Shown in pieces: positions 29,701 through 37,935 of a DNA stretch of 64,000 nt (its first letter is position 1; each line of letters opens with the position of its first letter). This DNA is from Azorhizobium caulinodans ORS 571. GTDB taxonomy: Bacteria > Pseudomonadota > Alphaproteobacteria > Rhizobiales > Xanthobacteraceae. The translations under genes were made by a program, and so were the position numbers. The notes under the pieces were generated by a model. It was not told where the DNA came from. It searched no databases and saw only the letters and a program-made list of their open reading frames with translations. The stretch lies in the NCBI RefSeq assembly GCF_000010525.1, contig NC_009937.1, forward strand, positions 2,175,501 to 2,239,500, given 5' to 3'.

Positions 29701-32700
29701 GCGCACCAGACCCGGAGATGGTGCCGGAGAGCGTGAGGGCTGTTCCGCTGTCGGGGGCAAAGATGCCGGTGCCGGTCAGGGTGACGGCGCGGGCGGACGT
29801 GAGGTCGGCGGTGGTCTGAAGCGTGCCGCCCGAAACGGTCAGGCCGGCCGCAGCGTTGCCCAGCGCGGCGTCGGAGGCGATCTGCAGGAAGCCGGCGGAG
29901 ACGATGGTGCCACCGCTGTAGGTATTCGTGGCGGTCAGGGCGAGCACGCCGTCGCCGGAGAGCGTCAGAGAGCCGGTTCCGGCGATGACGCCGTTCAGGG
30001 TCAGTGTCGCGATGCCGGCTGGGGCGAAAGACCCGCTGCCTGTGATCGTGATGCCGCGGTTCGATGAGAAAGTGCCGGAGGCGGCCAGGGTGCCGCCGCC
30101 CGACAGGGTAAGTCCCCCCGACGCGTCGCCGAGCTTCGCATCCGTTGCGACCTGCAGTGTGCCGGCGGAAATGGCCGTGCCGCCGGTGTAACTGTTGTCT
30201 GCGGTCAGGGTCAGCGTGCCGGTGCCTGCCTGTGTCACCGATCCGACACCCGAGATCGTGCCATCGAACGTCACATCGTCGGAGCGGTTGAAGACGAGGG
30301 CGCCGCCATTGCTCACATCGCCTGAGATGTGCCCGGAGGTGCCGCCATTGCCGATCTGCAGCGTGCCGGTCGAAATGAAGGTGCCGTTGCCATAGCTGTT
30401 CTCGCCGGTAAGCGTCAGCGTGCCGGTGCCCGCCTGGGTGAGCGAGCCGTTGCCGGAGATTTCGCCCGCAAAGATCGCGGCGTCGGTGCGGTTGAAGACC
30501 AGCGAACTGTTTCCGTCGAGGAGCACGTCCCCGGCGAGGCTGCCGGATGTGGCGCCGTCGCCCACCTGCAACGTGCCGCTGGTTACGGCCGTGCCGCCCG
30601 TGTGGGTGTCCGCGCCGGCGAGGATGAGCGTGCCATCGCCGGTCTTCGAATAGGCGCCGCTGCCGGAAATGCTGCCGGTGAGGGTCAGCGTCAGGCCCGG
30701 GTCGGTGTTGATGGCGCTGTTTCCGGTCACCGAGACCGTGCGGGCTGAGGTGATGTCCGCAACGACGGCGAGCGTGCCGCCATCAAGGGTGAGGCCGCCG
30801 GTGCTGGCACCCAAATTGCCGTCGCTGGACAGTTGCAGAATGCCGCCAGACAGCGTCGTGCCGCCGGAATAGCTGTTGAGGCTCGATGCCAGAACCAGCG
30901 TCCCCGGGCCTGCCATGTTGAGCCCGCCGGTGCCGGAGAGCACGCCGGCGAGCGTGAGCGCGGTGCCGGTAGAGGGGGCGACCCCGCTATTGGCGGCGAG
31001 GGATACGTTGGAGCCGTACGTGAGCGACGACGTGGTGGCCAGCGTGCCGCCGGAAAGGGTGAGGGCCCCTGAGCCGAGATTGTTGGCCGTCGCGATCTGC
31101 AGCGTGCCGCCGGAAACAGTGGTGCCGCCGCTGTAGGTGTTGGCGCCGCTGAGCACCAGCGTGCCGCTGCCCGCCTTGGTCAGGCTGCCGCCGCTACCGG
31201 AAACCACGCCCGAAAGCGTCAGGGTGGTGCCCGTGGCCGCAGAAACCACGGAACTGCCGGACAGGAGCACAGACCGGCTGGAACTGAACGTGGCCGTGGA
31301 GGCCAGGGTGCCACCTGCCAGGGTCAGGGCGCCGGTTGAGTCACCGAGGTTCGCGTCAGAGGACACCTGAAGCGTCCCCGCCGAGACCGTGGTGCCGCCC
31401 GTATTGGTGTTCGTCCCAGACAGGATGAGCGTCCCCGCGCCCGCTTGCGTCAGCCCCCCGCTGCCTGAGATATCGCCGGAGAGGGTGAGCGTTGTGCCGG
31501 TGGACGGGGCGAAGGTGCCGGCGCTGTTCAGTGACACAGTGCGGGCGGACGAGAACGTTCCCGTGGTCGCCAGCGTGCCGTTCGTGAACGAGATTCCCGT
31601 GCCGGCACCGAGGTTGGCGTCGGCCGACACCTGAAGCGTGCCGCCGCCGCTTATGCTGGTGGTTCCCGTATACGTGTTGGTCCCGGAGAGGATGAGCGTG
31701 CCACCGCCGCCCATTCTGAGAAGGGTACCGGAGAGCACCCCGGACAGCGTGAGCGTGGTGCCGGCGTCCGGCTTGATGAAGCCGTTGCCGAGGATCACGG
31801 CCCGGCCAGAACTGAAGCTTGCCGTGGTGACGAGGTTGGTGCTGGACCCGCTGATGGTGAGACTTCCTGAGGCGTCACCCAGATTGGCGTCGGCGGACAC
31901 CTGCAGGGTTCCAGCCGAGACGGTCGTGCCACCGCTATAGGTGTTGGTCCCGGACAGCGTGAGGGTGCCGCCACTCACCTTCGAGACGGCGCCGGTGCCG
32001 GATATAGTGCCGCCGTAGGTAAGGGTATCGCTGCGGGAGAAGGTGAGCGTCGCATTGTTCGTGACGTCGCCGGTGATGCTGCCGGTCGTTCCGGCATTCC
32101 CGATCTGCAGCGTGCCTGACGATATGGTTGTGCCGCCGGAAAAGGTGTTGGCGCCCGTGAGGATCAGGGTGCCGGCGCCGCTCTTGGTAAGTCCGCCCGA
32201 GCCGGTCATCCCGCTCGAAATGGTTGTCGTTCCTGAAGGACTGATGGTGGCGGCGCCGGTGAGGGAGATGGCGCGCCCGATTGTTATTGACGCGGTGGTG
32301 GCCAGCGTGCCGCCCGCCATGGTCAGGGCGCCGCTCGTATTGCCGAGGCGGGTCTCGGCATTGATGCTCACGGTGCCGGAATTGATGGTCGTGCCGCCGG
32401 TATAGGTATTGATCCCGCCGAGAACCAGGGTCCCGGCGCCCGACATGGTCAGGGCCCCACCATTGCTGATGACGCCGTTCCAGGTGACGGTCACGCCCGC
32501 TGCCGGTGCGAATGTGCCGCCGCTGCCGGTGGACAAGGTGGTGGCGCGCGAATTGGTAAAGGTTCCCGTGGCGACCAGCGTTCCGCCCGAAAACGTGACG
32601 CCCCCACTGGTACCAAGGCCGCTGTTCGCCGCAATCTGGACCGTGCCGCCCGCGATGGTGGTGCCGCCGGTATAGGTGTTGACGCCGGAGAGGACGAGCG

Positions 32701-35700
32701 TGCCGGCGCCGTTCGCCGTGAGTCCGAAGCCGGTCCCAGAAACGATAGCGCTGAGCGTCAGCGTCGTGCCGGTGGCGACGGAAACAGAGGAACTGCTGGT
32801 GAGGGCCACATTCTTGGTGGAGGTGAACGTGCTGGTGGTGGACAGGGTGCCACCGCCAAGGCTCAGCGTCCCGGTGCCGAGTGCCGTATCGCTGGCGACC
32901 TCCAATGTGCCGGCGGAGATGGTGGTGCCGCCTGAATACGTGTTGGTGCCGCTCAGGATGAGCGTGTCCGTGCCAATCTTCCTGACAGCGCCGCTTCCGG
33001 AGATCGCACCGGCATAGGTGAGCCCCGAGTTGAAGGTGACGGTGGCGTTGTTCACGATGTCCGACGAGAAGCTCGTCGCGTTGATCTGGAGGGTGCCGGC
33101 GGAGACGGTTGTTCCACCCGTATAGGACTGGGTACCGGACAGGATGAGGGTGCCGCTTCCGGCTTTCGTCAGCGTGCCGGTGCCATCCACCGTTCCCGTC
33201 AACGTCAAGGTGGTCGCAGTGGCGGCGTTGATCGTGCCGCCACCCGCGCCGAGATGGAACGTGCGACCACTGGAGAAGTCGGCACTTGTCGAAAGTATGC
33301 CGCCGCCGAAGAGCGTGACCTCACCTGAGGTGGCGCCCAGGTTCCCGTCACTTCCCACCGACACCGAGCCTGCCGCAATGGTCAGGCCGCCGGAGAAGGT
33401 GTTCGTCCCCGAAAGGGTGAGGGTGCCCGAGCCGGCCTGCGTCACCGAGCCGGTGCCCGAGATGACGTTGGAATAGGTGACATTGTTCGACCGGCTGAAC
33501 ACCACCGCGCTGTTGTTGGTGATATCGCCCGCGACAACACCGGAGGTGCCGCCGGCGCCGACCTGCAGGGTGCCGGCGGAAACCGTCGTGCCGCCGCTAT
33601 AGGTATTCGTGCCCGAGAGAACGACGGTGCCGGGCCCGTTCACCGTCAGCGCACCCGTGCCGGAAATGACACCGCCCAGCGTGAGGATGGTGTCGGCGGC
33701 TGCCGAGATGCTGGAGCCGCTGGACAGGGTCACATTCCGGGTGGAGCTTAATGTGCCCGTGGTGGACAGGGTGCCGCCTGCGAGGGTCAGGACCCCGCTG
33801 CCGAGGCCTGCATCGGCCTCAACCTGTACGGTGCCGGCCGAGATGGTGGTGCCGCCGGAATAGGTGTTGGTGCCTGTAAGGATGAGCGTGCCGCTGCCCG
33901 CCTGCGTCAGGGTTCCGGTCCCGGAGAGGGTGCCGCCATAGGTGACGCTGTCCGACCGGTTGAAGATCAGCGCCGCATTGTCGGTAATGTCACCCGTGAT
34001 GCTGCCCGCCGCGCCGCCGCTGCCGATCTGCAGCGTGCCGGCGGAGATGGTGGTGCCGCCGGAATAGGTGTTGGTGCCGGTGAGGAGGAGAGTGCCCGCC
34101 CCATTCACCGTGAGCCCACCCGTGCCGGACAGGACGCCGTTGAGCGTCAGAGTCGTCCCGCTGCCGGGGCTGACCGTTCCGGTTCCGCTCAGGCTGACCT
34201 GCCGGTTGGAGGACAGGGTGGCGGTCGTTTGCAGCGTGCCGTTGGAGAAGGTCAGGGCGCTACCCGTATCGCCCATCGCGTCGTCCGACGCGATCTGTAC
34301 GGTCGCGCCCGAAATCGTTGTGCCGCCGGTATATGCGTTACCAGCGTTGAGGACGAGGGTGCCACCGCCCGTGGCGGTCAGCGCGCCACCGCCATCGACC
34401 TGGGTATCGAGCGTCAGGGTCTGCCCCGAGGCCACGCTGAAGGTGCCGCCCGCCGTGTCCAGATGGATGGCGCGCGTGGTCGTGAAGGAACTGGTGGCCG
34501 CGAGCGTTCCCCCCGCCAGCGTCAGCGCGCTGGCGCCGTCGCCCAGATTGGCTTCGCTCGCCACCGAGACGGTGCCGGTGTTGATGGTCAGCCCGCCCGT
34601 AAAGGTGTTCGTCCCAGAGAGCGTGAGCGTCCCTGTCCCTGTCTTGGTGAGGGCACCAGCGCCGGCGACGACGCCGGAGAGCGCGGCATTAAAGCTGTTG
34701 GTGTCGATGGTGCTGGTGGTTGCGGATACGAGGGCCGCATTCACCGAAGTGTTCAGGTCGGCGCCGATCACCTGGATCGTGCCGCCGCCGAAATTGAATT
34801 GATACGTGCCGCTGCCGGCAAAATTACCCACCAGCCCGTCGCTGCCGCCCACCTGGAGCGTGCCGCCCAGGAGATCGTAACGGCCGTTGCCATACGCGGA
34901 GAGATAGAGGTGCGAGCTTTGCGAGATCGTCAGCGCGCCGCCGGTCTGGATGATCGTGCCGGTGCCCTGGTTGGTGGCTCCGCTCTCGCGATTGCCCAGG
35001 ATGAGACTGGCGGGGCCGTTGGCGTCCGTCTGGACCACGACGGTGCCGGAGCCGCTGATATTCAGCGTGCCCGCTGAGGCCGGGCGCGAGCCGGTGCTGC
35101 GGCCGAGATTGTTGATCCCGCCCACCAGATTCAGCGTTCCCGCGCTGATGTTGTAGGTGCCGGTGCCACCCTGGTTGCCGATATTGAGGGAGGCGCAATG
35201 GGTGAGGTCGCCGCAGGTCGGCTGCACGTTCACGGTGCCGCCGCTCTGGTTGACCGTCCCGGTCCCGCTCCAGTCTCCCACCTGCAGCGCCGTGCCGATG
35301 TTCAGCGTTCCACCGGAGACGGTTAGTGTCCCGGTGTTGCCGTTGCCCGTGCCGATGGCGAGATAATCCACCGACGAAGTGCCCGAGGTGACGGCCAGGC
35401 CGCCGTTCTCCACATGCGTCTCGCCGCCGGTGATGGTGGCGTTGGACAGGGTCAGCGTGCCGGTGCCCTGCTTCGTGAAGATGCCGTACGAACTGTCCCA
35501 GGCCTGCCCGCCATTGGTGATGGTGCCCTGGAACGTCGTGTCCCCGTTGCCGCTGACGACGAGCGTGCTGGTATTGGTCTGGACCTGACCCGAGCCCGTC
35601 AGGGCTGCGATGGTCTGGTTGGCACTGAGGGTGAGGATGGCGCCCGCCGATACGTCCACCGCGCTGCTGCTCGAAAGCGCGCCGGCGGCTCCGGCCGTGA

Positions 35701-37516
35701 GGGTGCCCGCCGTGACCGATGTGGCGCCGGTGCGGCTGTCCGTTCCCGTGAGCACGAGCGTGCCCGCGCCCGATTTTGTGATGTTGCCCGCGCCCGACAG
35801 GTTGCCGCTCAGCGTGGCCGACCCCGAGGCGAGACTGAGCGTTCCCGTTATCCCGCTGTCCACCACCACCGCATTGGCAAGGCTGGTGCCGCTGGTGAAG
35901 GCGAGGGTGCTGTTGCCGGTGAACCGTGCGATGCCGCTGCCGAGCGCGGTGCTGGCGCCAGCGGAGATGGTCCCGGCGTCGATCAGCGTTCCGCCGGAAT
36001 AGGTATTGCTGGCCGAAAGGGTCAGCGTTCCCGCCCCCGACTTGCGCAACGCGCCCGCGCCCGAGAGAACGCCAGACAGCGTGGCGGTCGTGCCGCTGGT
36101 GTTGATCGTCGCCGTCTTGCCATTCACCAGCGTCATCGCGTTGGACGTGGTGAGCGCGCTTCCGGCGATCAGCGTGCCGTCTCCGAAATTGAACTGGCCC
36201 GTGCCCCTGATGCCGTTGGTGCCACCGACGGTGAAGCTGCCGCCGCTGAGGTTGAACGTGCCGGTTCCCGACCCGAAGTTCAGATAGCTGGAGCCGGAAA
36301 GGGTGAGGGACCCTCCGGTGAGATTGACGGTGCCGGTGGAGCCGGAGACGCTGGCCAGTACCAGCGTGGTGGCGACGGTGGCCGAGCCGCCGGAGATGTT
36401 GAAGCTGCCCGTGCCGCCGGAGGACGCGCCGAAGATGATCTGGGCGGACCCGCCGGCATTCTGGACCGACAGCGTGCCGGCCGACAGATTGTAAACACCG
36501 CTGCCGCCCGTGCCGTAATTGCTGACGTCGCTCCCGAACCTGATCGGGTTCGAGAGGGCCAGCGTGACGACGGAGCCTGCGCCATCCTGCGTGATGGTCC
36601 CTGATCCCTTCGAGTCGCCCACATAGAGCTGCCCACCGGCGAAGCTGCCGGTGGTCATGGAAAACTGGGCGTTGTCAGAGATCGTGAGCGTGCCGCTCGA
36701 TGCAGTTCCGGATCCGCCGGCGCCGGAGGTGCGGGAGCCGATATAGGCGGTCATGCCGCCAGACGCGGCGTCGAAGACGGCGTTACCTGACAGGGCGTAG
36801 GTTCCGGTGCCCCCTTGTGTGCCGAGATCGAGCGAGCCCGCGCTGCTGAAGCGCACCGTGCCGCCGCTCTGGTTGAACAGGCCAGTCACGCTGCTGCCGC
36901 GCCCGATGGCGAGCCCGCCGTAGTTCAGGCTGCCGGCATTGGCCACATAGAGCAGCTCGCCATCGGTCATGTTGAGCGTGCCGGTGCCGCCGGTCGTGTT
37001 GGTGGCGCCGCCGCCCACCCAGATCCGCCCGATTGACGTTCCGGGGGCCGTGCTCGTGTCCGCGAGGTTCACCTGGATGGTGCCGCCGGCGAGATTGAGC
37101 GTGCCGGCGCCTCCGTTTCCGATCTCCATGCGCCCGGCGCTGGTGCCGGAGGTGGTGTTCAGCGTCAGCGTCGTGCTGCTGCCCACCGTGATGTCGGCGT
37201 CTCCCGAGGCCGTGCCGATCGCGAAGGGAGACGTGTTGAAGGTGAGCAGAAGCGTTGAGGCGGTGCCCGGAAAATTCCACCCGGGACTGGCGACGAATGT
37301 CGAGCCGCCCTGGGCGGTGATGCTGGTGGGCTGGCCGACGGTGATGGCGGAATCGACGGCTGTGGTGAAGCCGCTCTGGTCCGTCACGATCACCGAATCC
37401 GCACGGACCTCCCGTGCGCCGCCGGCGGGAAGGATGAGAGACAGGAAAGCCACGCCCGCAGACAGGCGTGCTGTGCGTCCTCTCAGCAATCGGGTCAAAT
37501 CCCGCCCCCAAAACAT
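20783..37516 (-). CDS. Giant PATR-repeat autotransporter (type Va), about 5,577 residues
   Basis: This 16.7-kb uninterrupted gene encodes a huge surface protein. The start is taken at the ATG at 37516; the frame also allows a TTG eight codons earlier. An extended Arg-rich signal peptide (TRLLRGRTARLSAGVAFLSLILPAGG) is followed by a ~500-residue beta-strand region rich in FNLSGG and TLNLAGG units. By eye there are then about 45 passenger-associated transport repeats, each with the core GTLTLSGTNTYSGGTT followed by SAGTLQ. Three Trp-containing spacers interrupt the passenger near residues 3285, 4205 and 4625. A linker at ~5225-5300 and a ~275-residue barrel ending AVSAQFSLRF complete it. It is predicted to be exported by Sec and threaded through its own barrel. 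The role, perhaps adhesion or aggregation, is inferred from the family. Confidence 0.93.
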   Translation of the reverse strand: MFWGRDLTRLLRGRTARLSAGVAFLSLILPAGGAREVRADSVIVTDQSGFTTAVDSAITVGQPTSITAQGGSTFVASPGWNFPGTASTLLLTFNTSPFAIGTASGDADITVGSSTTLTLNTTSGTSAGRMEIGNGGAGTLNLAGGTIQVNLADTSTAPGTSIGRIWVGGGATNTTGGTGTLNMTDGELLYVANAGSLNYGGLAIGRGSSVTGLFNQSGGTVRFSSAGSLDLGTQGGTGTYALSGNAVFDAASGGMTAYIGSRTSGAGGSGTASSGTLTISDNAQFSMTTGSFAGGQLYVGDSKGSGTITQDGAGSVVTLALSNPIRFGSDVSNYGTGGSGVYNLSAGTLSVQNAGGSAQIIFGASSGGTGSFNISGGSATVATTLVLASVSGSTGTVNLTGGSLTLSGSSYLNFGSGTGTFNLSGGSFTVGGTNGIRGTGQFNFGDGTLIAGSALTTSNAMTLVNGKTATINTSGTTATLSGVLSGAGALRKSGAGTLTLSASNTYSGGTLIDAGTISAGASTALGSGIARFTGNSTLAFTSGTSLANAVVVDSGITGTLSLASGSATLSGNLSGAGNITKSGAGTLVLTGTDSRTGATSVTAGTLTAGAAGALSSSSAVDVSAGAILTLSANQTIAALTGSGQVQTNTSTLVVSGNGDTTFQGTITNGGQAWDSSYGIFTKQGTGTLTLSNATITGGETHVENGGLAVTSGTSSVDYLAIGTGNGNTGTLTVSGGTLNIGTALQVGDWSGTGTVNQSGGTVNVQPTCGDLTHCASLNIGNQGGTGTYNISAGTLNLVGGINNLGRSTGSRPASAGTLNISGSGTVVVQTDANGPASLILGNRESGATNQGTGTIIQTGGALTISQSSHLYLSAYGNGRYDLLGGTLQVGGSDGLVGNFAGSGTYQFNFGGGTIQVIGADLNTSVNAALVSATTSTIDTNSFNAALSGVVAGAGALTKTGTGTLTLSGTNTFTGGLTINTGTVSVASEANLGDGASALTLAGGTLAATSSFTTTRAIHLDTAGGTFSVASGQTLTLDTQVDGGGALTATGGGTLVLNAGNAYTGGTTISGATVQIASDDAMGDTGSALTFSNGTLQTTATLSSNRQVSLSGTGTVSPGSGTTLTLNGVLSGTGGLTVNGAGTLLLTGTNTYSGGTTISAGTLQIGSGGAAGSITGDITDNAALIFNRSDSVTYGGTLSGTGTLTQAGSGTLILTGTNTYSGGTTISAGTVQVEADAGLGSGVLTLAGGTLSTTGTLSSTRNVTLSSGSSISAAADTILTLGGVISGTGALTVNGPGTVVLSGTNTYSGGTTVSAGTLQVGAGGTSGVVAGDITNNSAVVFSRSNNVTYSNVISGTGSVTQAGSGTLTLSGTNTFSGGLTIAAGSVSVGSDGNLGATSGEVTLFGGGILSTSADFSSGRTFHLGAGGGTINAATATTLTLTGTVDGTGTLTKAGSGTLILSGTQSYTGGTTVSAGTLQINATSFSSDIVNNATVTFNSGLTYAGAISGSGAVRKIGTDTLILSGTNTYSGGTTISAGTLEVASDTALGTGTLSLGGGTLSTTSTFTSTKNVALTSSSSVSVATGTTLTLSAIVSGTGFGLTANGAGTLVLSGVNTYTGGTTIAGGTVQIAANSGLGTSGGVTFSGGTLVATGTFTNSRATTLSTGSGGTFAPAAGVTVTWNGVISNGGALTMSGAGTLVLGGINTYTGGTTINSGTVSINAETRLGNTSGALTMAGGTLATTASITIGRAISLTGAATISPSGTTTISSGMTGSGGLTKSGAGTLILTGANTFSGGTTISSGTLQIGNAGTTGSITGDVTNNATLTFSRSDTLTYGGTISGTGAVSKVSGGTLTLSGTNTYSGGTTVSAGTLQVSADANLGDASGSLTISGSSTNLVTTASFSSGRAVILGNGFIKPDAGTTLTLSGVLSGTLLRMGGGGTLILSGTNTYTGTTSISGGGTLQVSADANLGAGTGISFTNGTLATTGTFSSARTVSLNSAGTFAPSTGTTLTLSGDISGSGGLTQAGAGTLILSGTNTNTGGTTVSAGTLQVSSDANLGDSTGALTLAGGTLASTATFSSSRSVLLSGSSVVSAATGTTLTLSGVVSGSGGSLTKAGSGTLVLSGANTYSGGTTVSGGTLQIATANNLGSGALTLSGGTLATTSSLTYGSNVSLAANSGVAPSTGTALTLAGVLSGTGGLNMAGPGTLVLASSLNSYSGGTTLSGGILQLSSDGNLGASTGGLTLDGGTLAVVADITSARTVSVTGNSAINTDPGLTLTLTGSISGSGAYSKTGDGTLILAGADTHTGGTAVTSGTLQVGDGATSGSLAGDVLLDGNSSLVFNRTDAAIFAGEISGNGSLTQAGTGTLTLTGENSYGNGTFISTGTLQIGNGGTSGHISGDVSNGGALVFNRSDDVTFDGTISGVGSVTQAGTGTLTLTADNSYTGGTAISAGTLQVATDAKLGDASGGLTLSGGGTLAASGTFSSNRGITITGSGSFAPAGIATLTLNGVIAGTGSLTLSGDGVLALTATNTYSGGTIVSAGFLQIASDAALGNAAAGLTVSGGTLQTTADLTSARAVTLTGTGIFAPDSGTALTLSGTISGSGALLMAGAGTLILSGTNTYTGNTTISSGTLQVAADNALGDLSKSISLSGGTLATTATFSSTRAFALGAAGGTISTANGTTLTLGGVVSGPSGALTKAGAGTLVLTGTNTYAGGTTISAGTLQIGDGGTTGRILGNVVNSAALAFNRSDAVTFAGVISGSGAVTQAGTGTLTLSGTNTYSGGTTISAGTLQISSNANLGDAAGGLTLSGGTLSATADLTTARAVSLTGSGTFAPAAGKVLTLSGVISGTGSLTMTGAGRLTLSGANTYSGGTMVSAGTLVISSDGNLGDAAGSLALTSATLNTGNSTFTSARAVSLSGSNSIFTTGAGTLTLSGIVSGTGSLNKGSAGTLVLSGTNTYSGGTTLSAGTLQVASDSNLGDASGALTLGGGTLATTASFSSARAITLTGTGAIVPASATSLTLSGVLSGTGDLTMSGAGTLILTGANTYSGDTTISAGALQVGNGGTSGSISGDLVNNAALVFNRSDALTFGGAISGSGTLTQAGSGTLTLSGTSTYSGGTTVSAGALLVSGSIAGAVSVASGATLGGGGSIGGAVTLASGARLAPGVSGTPGTLSVGALTVSSGATLAFDLAQPNSPSSGLNDRIAVSGNLTLAGGLLTVNGGGTFQTGSYRLIDYSGSLILTGGGLTLSGAPPALASSVIQTAVAGQVNLVTLADGVSTQWWNGAGTAGSGTISGGAGTWSGTASNWTNVNGTIAQSWIDGGIGIFTATAGTVDVSGAVSASGLQFATSGYVLSGTGTLSLVAQAGGDAPYVQVDSGSAEIATVVAGTAGLTKTGAGTLVLSGTNTYSGGTTLSAGALQVASDSNLGDASGALALAGATLATTASFSSARNATLTGSSAIAPASATMLTLSGVLSGTGALTMSGAGTLVFTGANTYSGGTTIASGTLQIGSGGTSGSISGDVVDNAALVFNRSDAFAFGGAISGSGTVTQAGTGTLTLSGTNSHTGGTTVTGGTLRVSSDANLGDASGALALSGGTLATTASFTSGRAVTLSGSSAFVPASATSLTVGGAISGTGALTLSGAGTLILSGTNTYSGGTTIASGTLQIGAGGTTGSIAGDITNASALAFNRADTAVFAGIVSGTGSLTQSGSGTLVLTGASTYSGGTTVAAGTLQIGNGGTSGSIAGDVVDNAALAFNRSDAVTFTGSISGTGTLTQAGSGTLTLTGANSYSGGTILSAGTLRVAADANLGAAAGGLTLAGGTLATTASFTTNRAVALTANGTVSPAASTTLTLSGTMSGAGSLTQVGAGTLVLSGTNTYSGGTTVAAGVLQVASDASLGTAAGGLSLTGGTLLSVASFASDRAVTLTGNGIFTPASGTTLTLGGTISGSGQLTQAGPGTLVLDGTSSYVGGTTVSAGTLRIGGGGTSGSLAGAIANSGTVMFNRSDDVTAGGAITGTGALIQQGSGKLTLAGANSAGAGTTVSAGTLELPNGVTLASTILVQSGATLQGATDGTGGPSVNGTVTVQNGGILNAMVAGVSGLNGLSMAGLSLSDLANVNVTLGANTGTAAFSADTLTLDGILNVADGGAMSLGVYRLLSYTTLSADNGLVLGTTPTSFAYEIQQAPGEVNLAVLSGDMLYWNGNATTPDGTVHGGSGTWTAAGSSQNWLTSPLNQSRAWNSQFAVFSGTAGTVTVDGSVTTTGMQFMVDGYAVNGGSIALAATSGRTPVRVGDGTSAGAGFTAAIGSELTGTTGLEKTDLGTLVLTGANSYGGGTAVTQGRLQIGNGGTSGSITGDVAVASGASLAFNRSDAITFGGAISGTGGLAQLGTGTLTLTGSNTFTGGATIASGTLQVGDGGTSGAIAGNVADNGRLVFNRADAITFADAISGSGSLTKLGAGTLTLSGANTYSGGTDIAGGALALTGSLAGDVSVRDQTTLSGTGAIAGTVRVLTGGVLAGTQPTGLTMGGLDLDAGANVNVTLGNPAGGGVFTVNGDVTLDGTLNVTQSTGFGSGLYRIVSYTGALTDNGLDLATLSGGFSGEVQTSVGGEVNLVVAQSGGSVRFWNGAQTTPTGTVVGGSGTWTAGAQTNWTTAGGDISLPWNGTFAVFQGAAGTVTVDNSAGQVSVAGLQFVETGYVVGGGALALTGTGPAIIRVGDGTAASATRVATIQSALTGSTGMEKTDLGTLILSGANTYTGGTTISAGTLQIGNGGAAGSILGDVVNNAALVFNQSGTTRFDGVISGTGSVTQAGTGTLTLGGANSYAGGTTVNGGTLRLLSAQALGQGGLTLNGGGTLQASDSFTYAGGILLGGAGPAAGIAVDADKTLTLSGALSGTGALAKTGTGTLVLTGNNTYTGGTTVSAGTLSGNAASLQGNIVNNAALVFNQTGTGTYASVISGIGSMTKTGSGTLILTGNNTYTGGTLISEGTLQIGNGGTTGDIVGDVVNNASLVFNRSGTYTFTGAITGSGTVVFSGGGQVQFSAPYTGAVAVDNTFLRMAPGTTSASSFTVNAGGVIGGTAQIGGLTVNAGGTAAPGYSPGTLTVNGSVSFNAGAIYAVDVTPQGAHDLIVATGSVSLSSSASVQVAAVPGTYPLRSTVTILTTSGTLIGTFGSVTSNYAFLQPELSYDQQNVYLNLVYTGTQFIDYAQTPNQGSSAAAAQALGAGNAVYDALLAQPATGVAPALNQLSGDIYPSLSTLAQQESIYLRDAVGTRLRQAAATGSGALSSAARLGGPGTAALSRDLAPTLWAQGYGGWGNLFSNGNAASLSSSVGGFLAGLDATVLDTVQAGIVGGFSQTRFDANARNASGTMDNYSVGLYLGTQQGPIGLRGGVSYTWHDLQVARTVAFSGFSAAQSAGYTLGTTQVFGEASYRMGLAGYELEPFAGLAYVAVSGGSAIETGVGGANLTMQVGGQQALYSTLGARAATSLTLGGRTLTPSLTLGWQHAFGDTASTADMAFVGSTAPFQVQGLPIARDTLLTGAGLAYALSDLATIQVNYSGQIAAQASQNAVSAQFSLRF

Positions 37517-37935
37517 CAAATCTGATTTCCGCCGCGCCAAACGGCGTTACGGAATGCAATAAAATTTCGAGCTACGTTTTTGAGGGCATGATCGCAACGC
37601 GCCGCCCCGCCCCATCCCCATGGCACTTTCATACCTTATTTTAAGAATGTCCCGGCGTGCAAATTCCAGATTGCATGAGCGCTTCTCGCCAACTTTTGCG
37701 GGGTGTTTTCCACCCAGAAATCGAGGCGCCGGAACGGGCGAGGTGGTGGCTAATCCCTTGAATTTGCAAAAGAGGGGGCTGTTTCTTGAGGCCCGCTTTG
37801 CCGCTGTTTCACCCGTGCCCGGCGAATCGGAGAGCAGCGGGGTGCGGACGCAAACTGGCCGCGCAATCGTCAGCGGTCTGCACCTGCGTGTTTGGTGGAG
37901 GTTTTAATGTACCGACGTGGGTTGGGATGGCATCC
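37517..37935. other. Intergenic region upstream of the giant autotransporter
   Basis: No gene is supported; short open frames here lack coding character. It contains the promoter of the autotransporter, reading leftward, and the 3' trailer of the DUF779 gene. The segments 37555-37585 and 37630-37670 are AT-rich for this genome, but no convincing -35/-10 pair or operator was found. Confidence 0.45.

Noticed and set aside
26987-30067. A 1,026-codon open frame on the plus strand, with several others of 250-450 codons between 22,142 and 36,604
   Set aside because: They lie opposite the autotransporter repeats. GC-rich repeats with fixed codon phase keep the opposite strand free of stops. The translations are repetitive Gly/Ala/Arg-rich sequence without domains.
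37620-37907. A 95-codon open frame upstream of the autotransporter
   Set aside because: No ribosome-binding site, mixed composition and no recognisable features; it lies in the expected promoter region.
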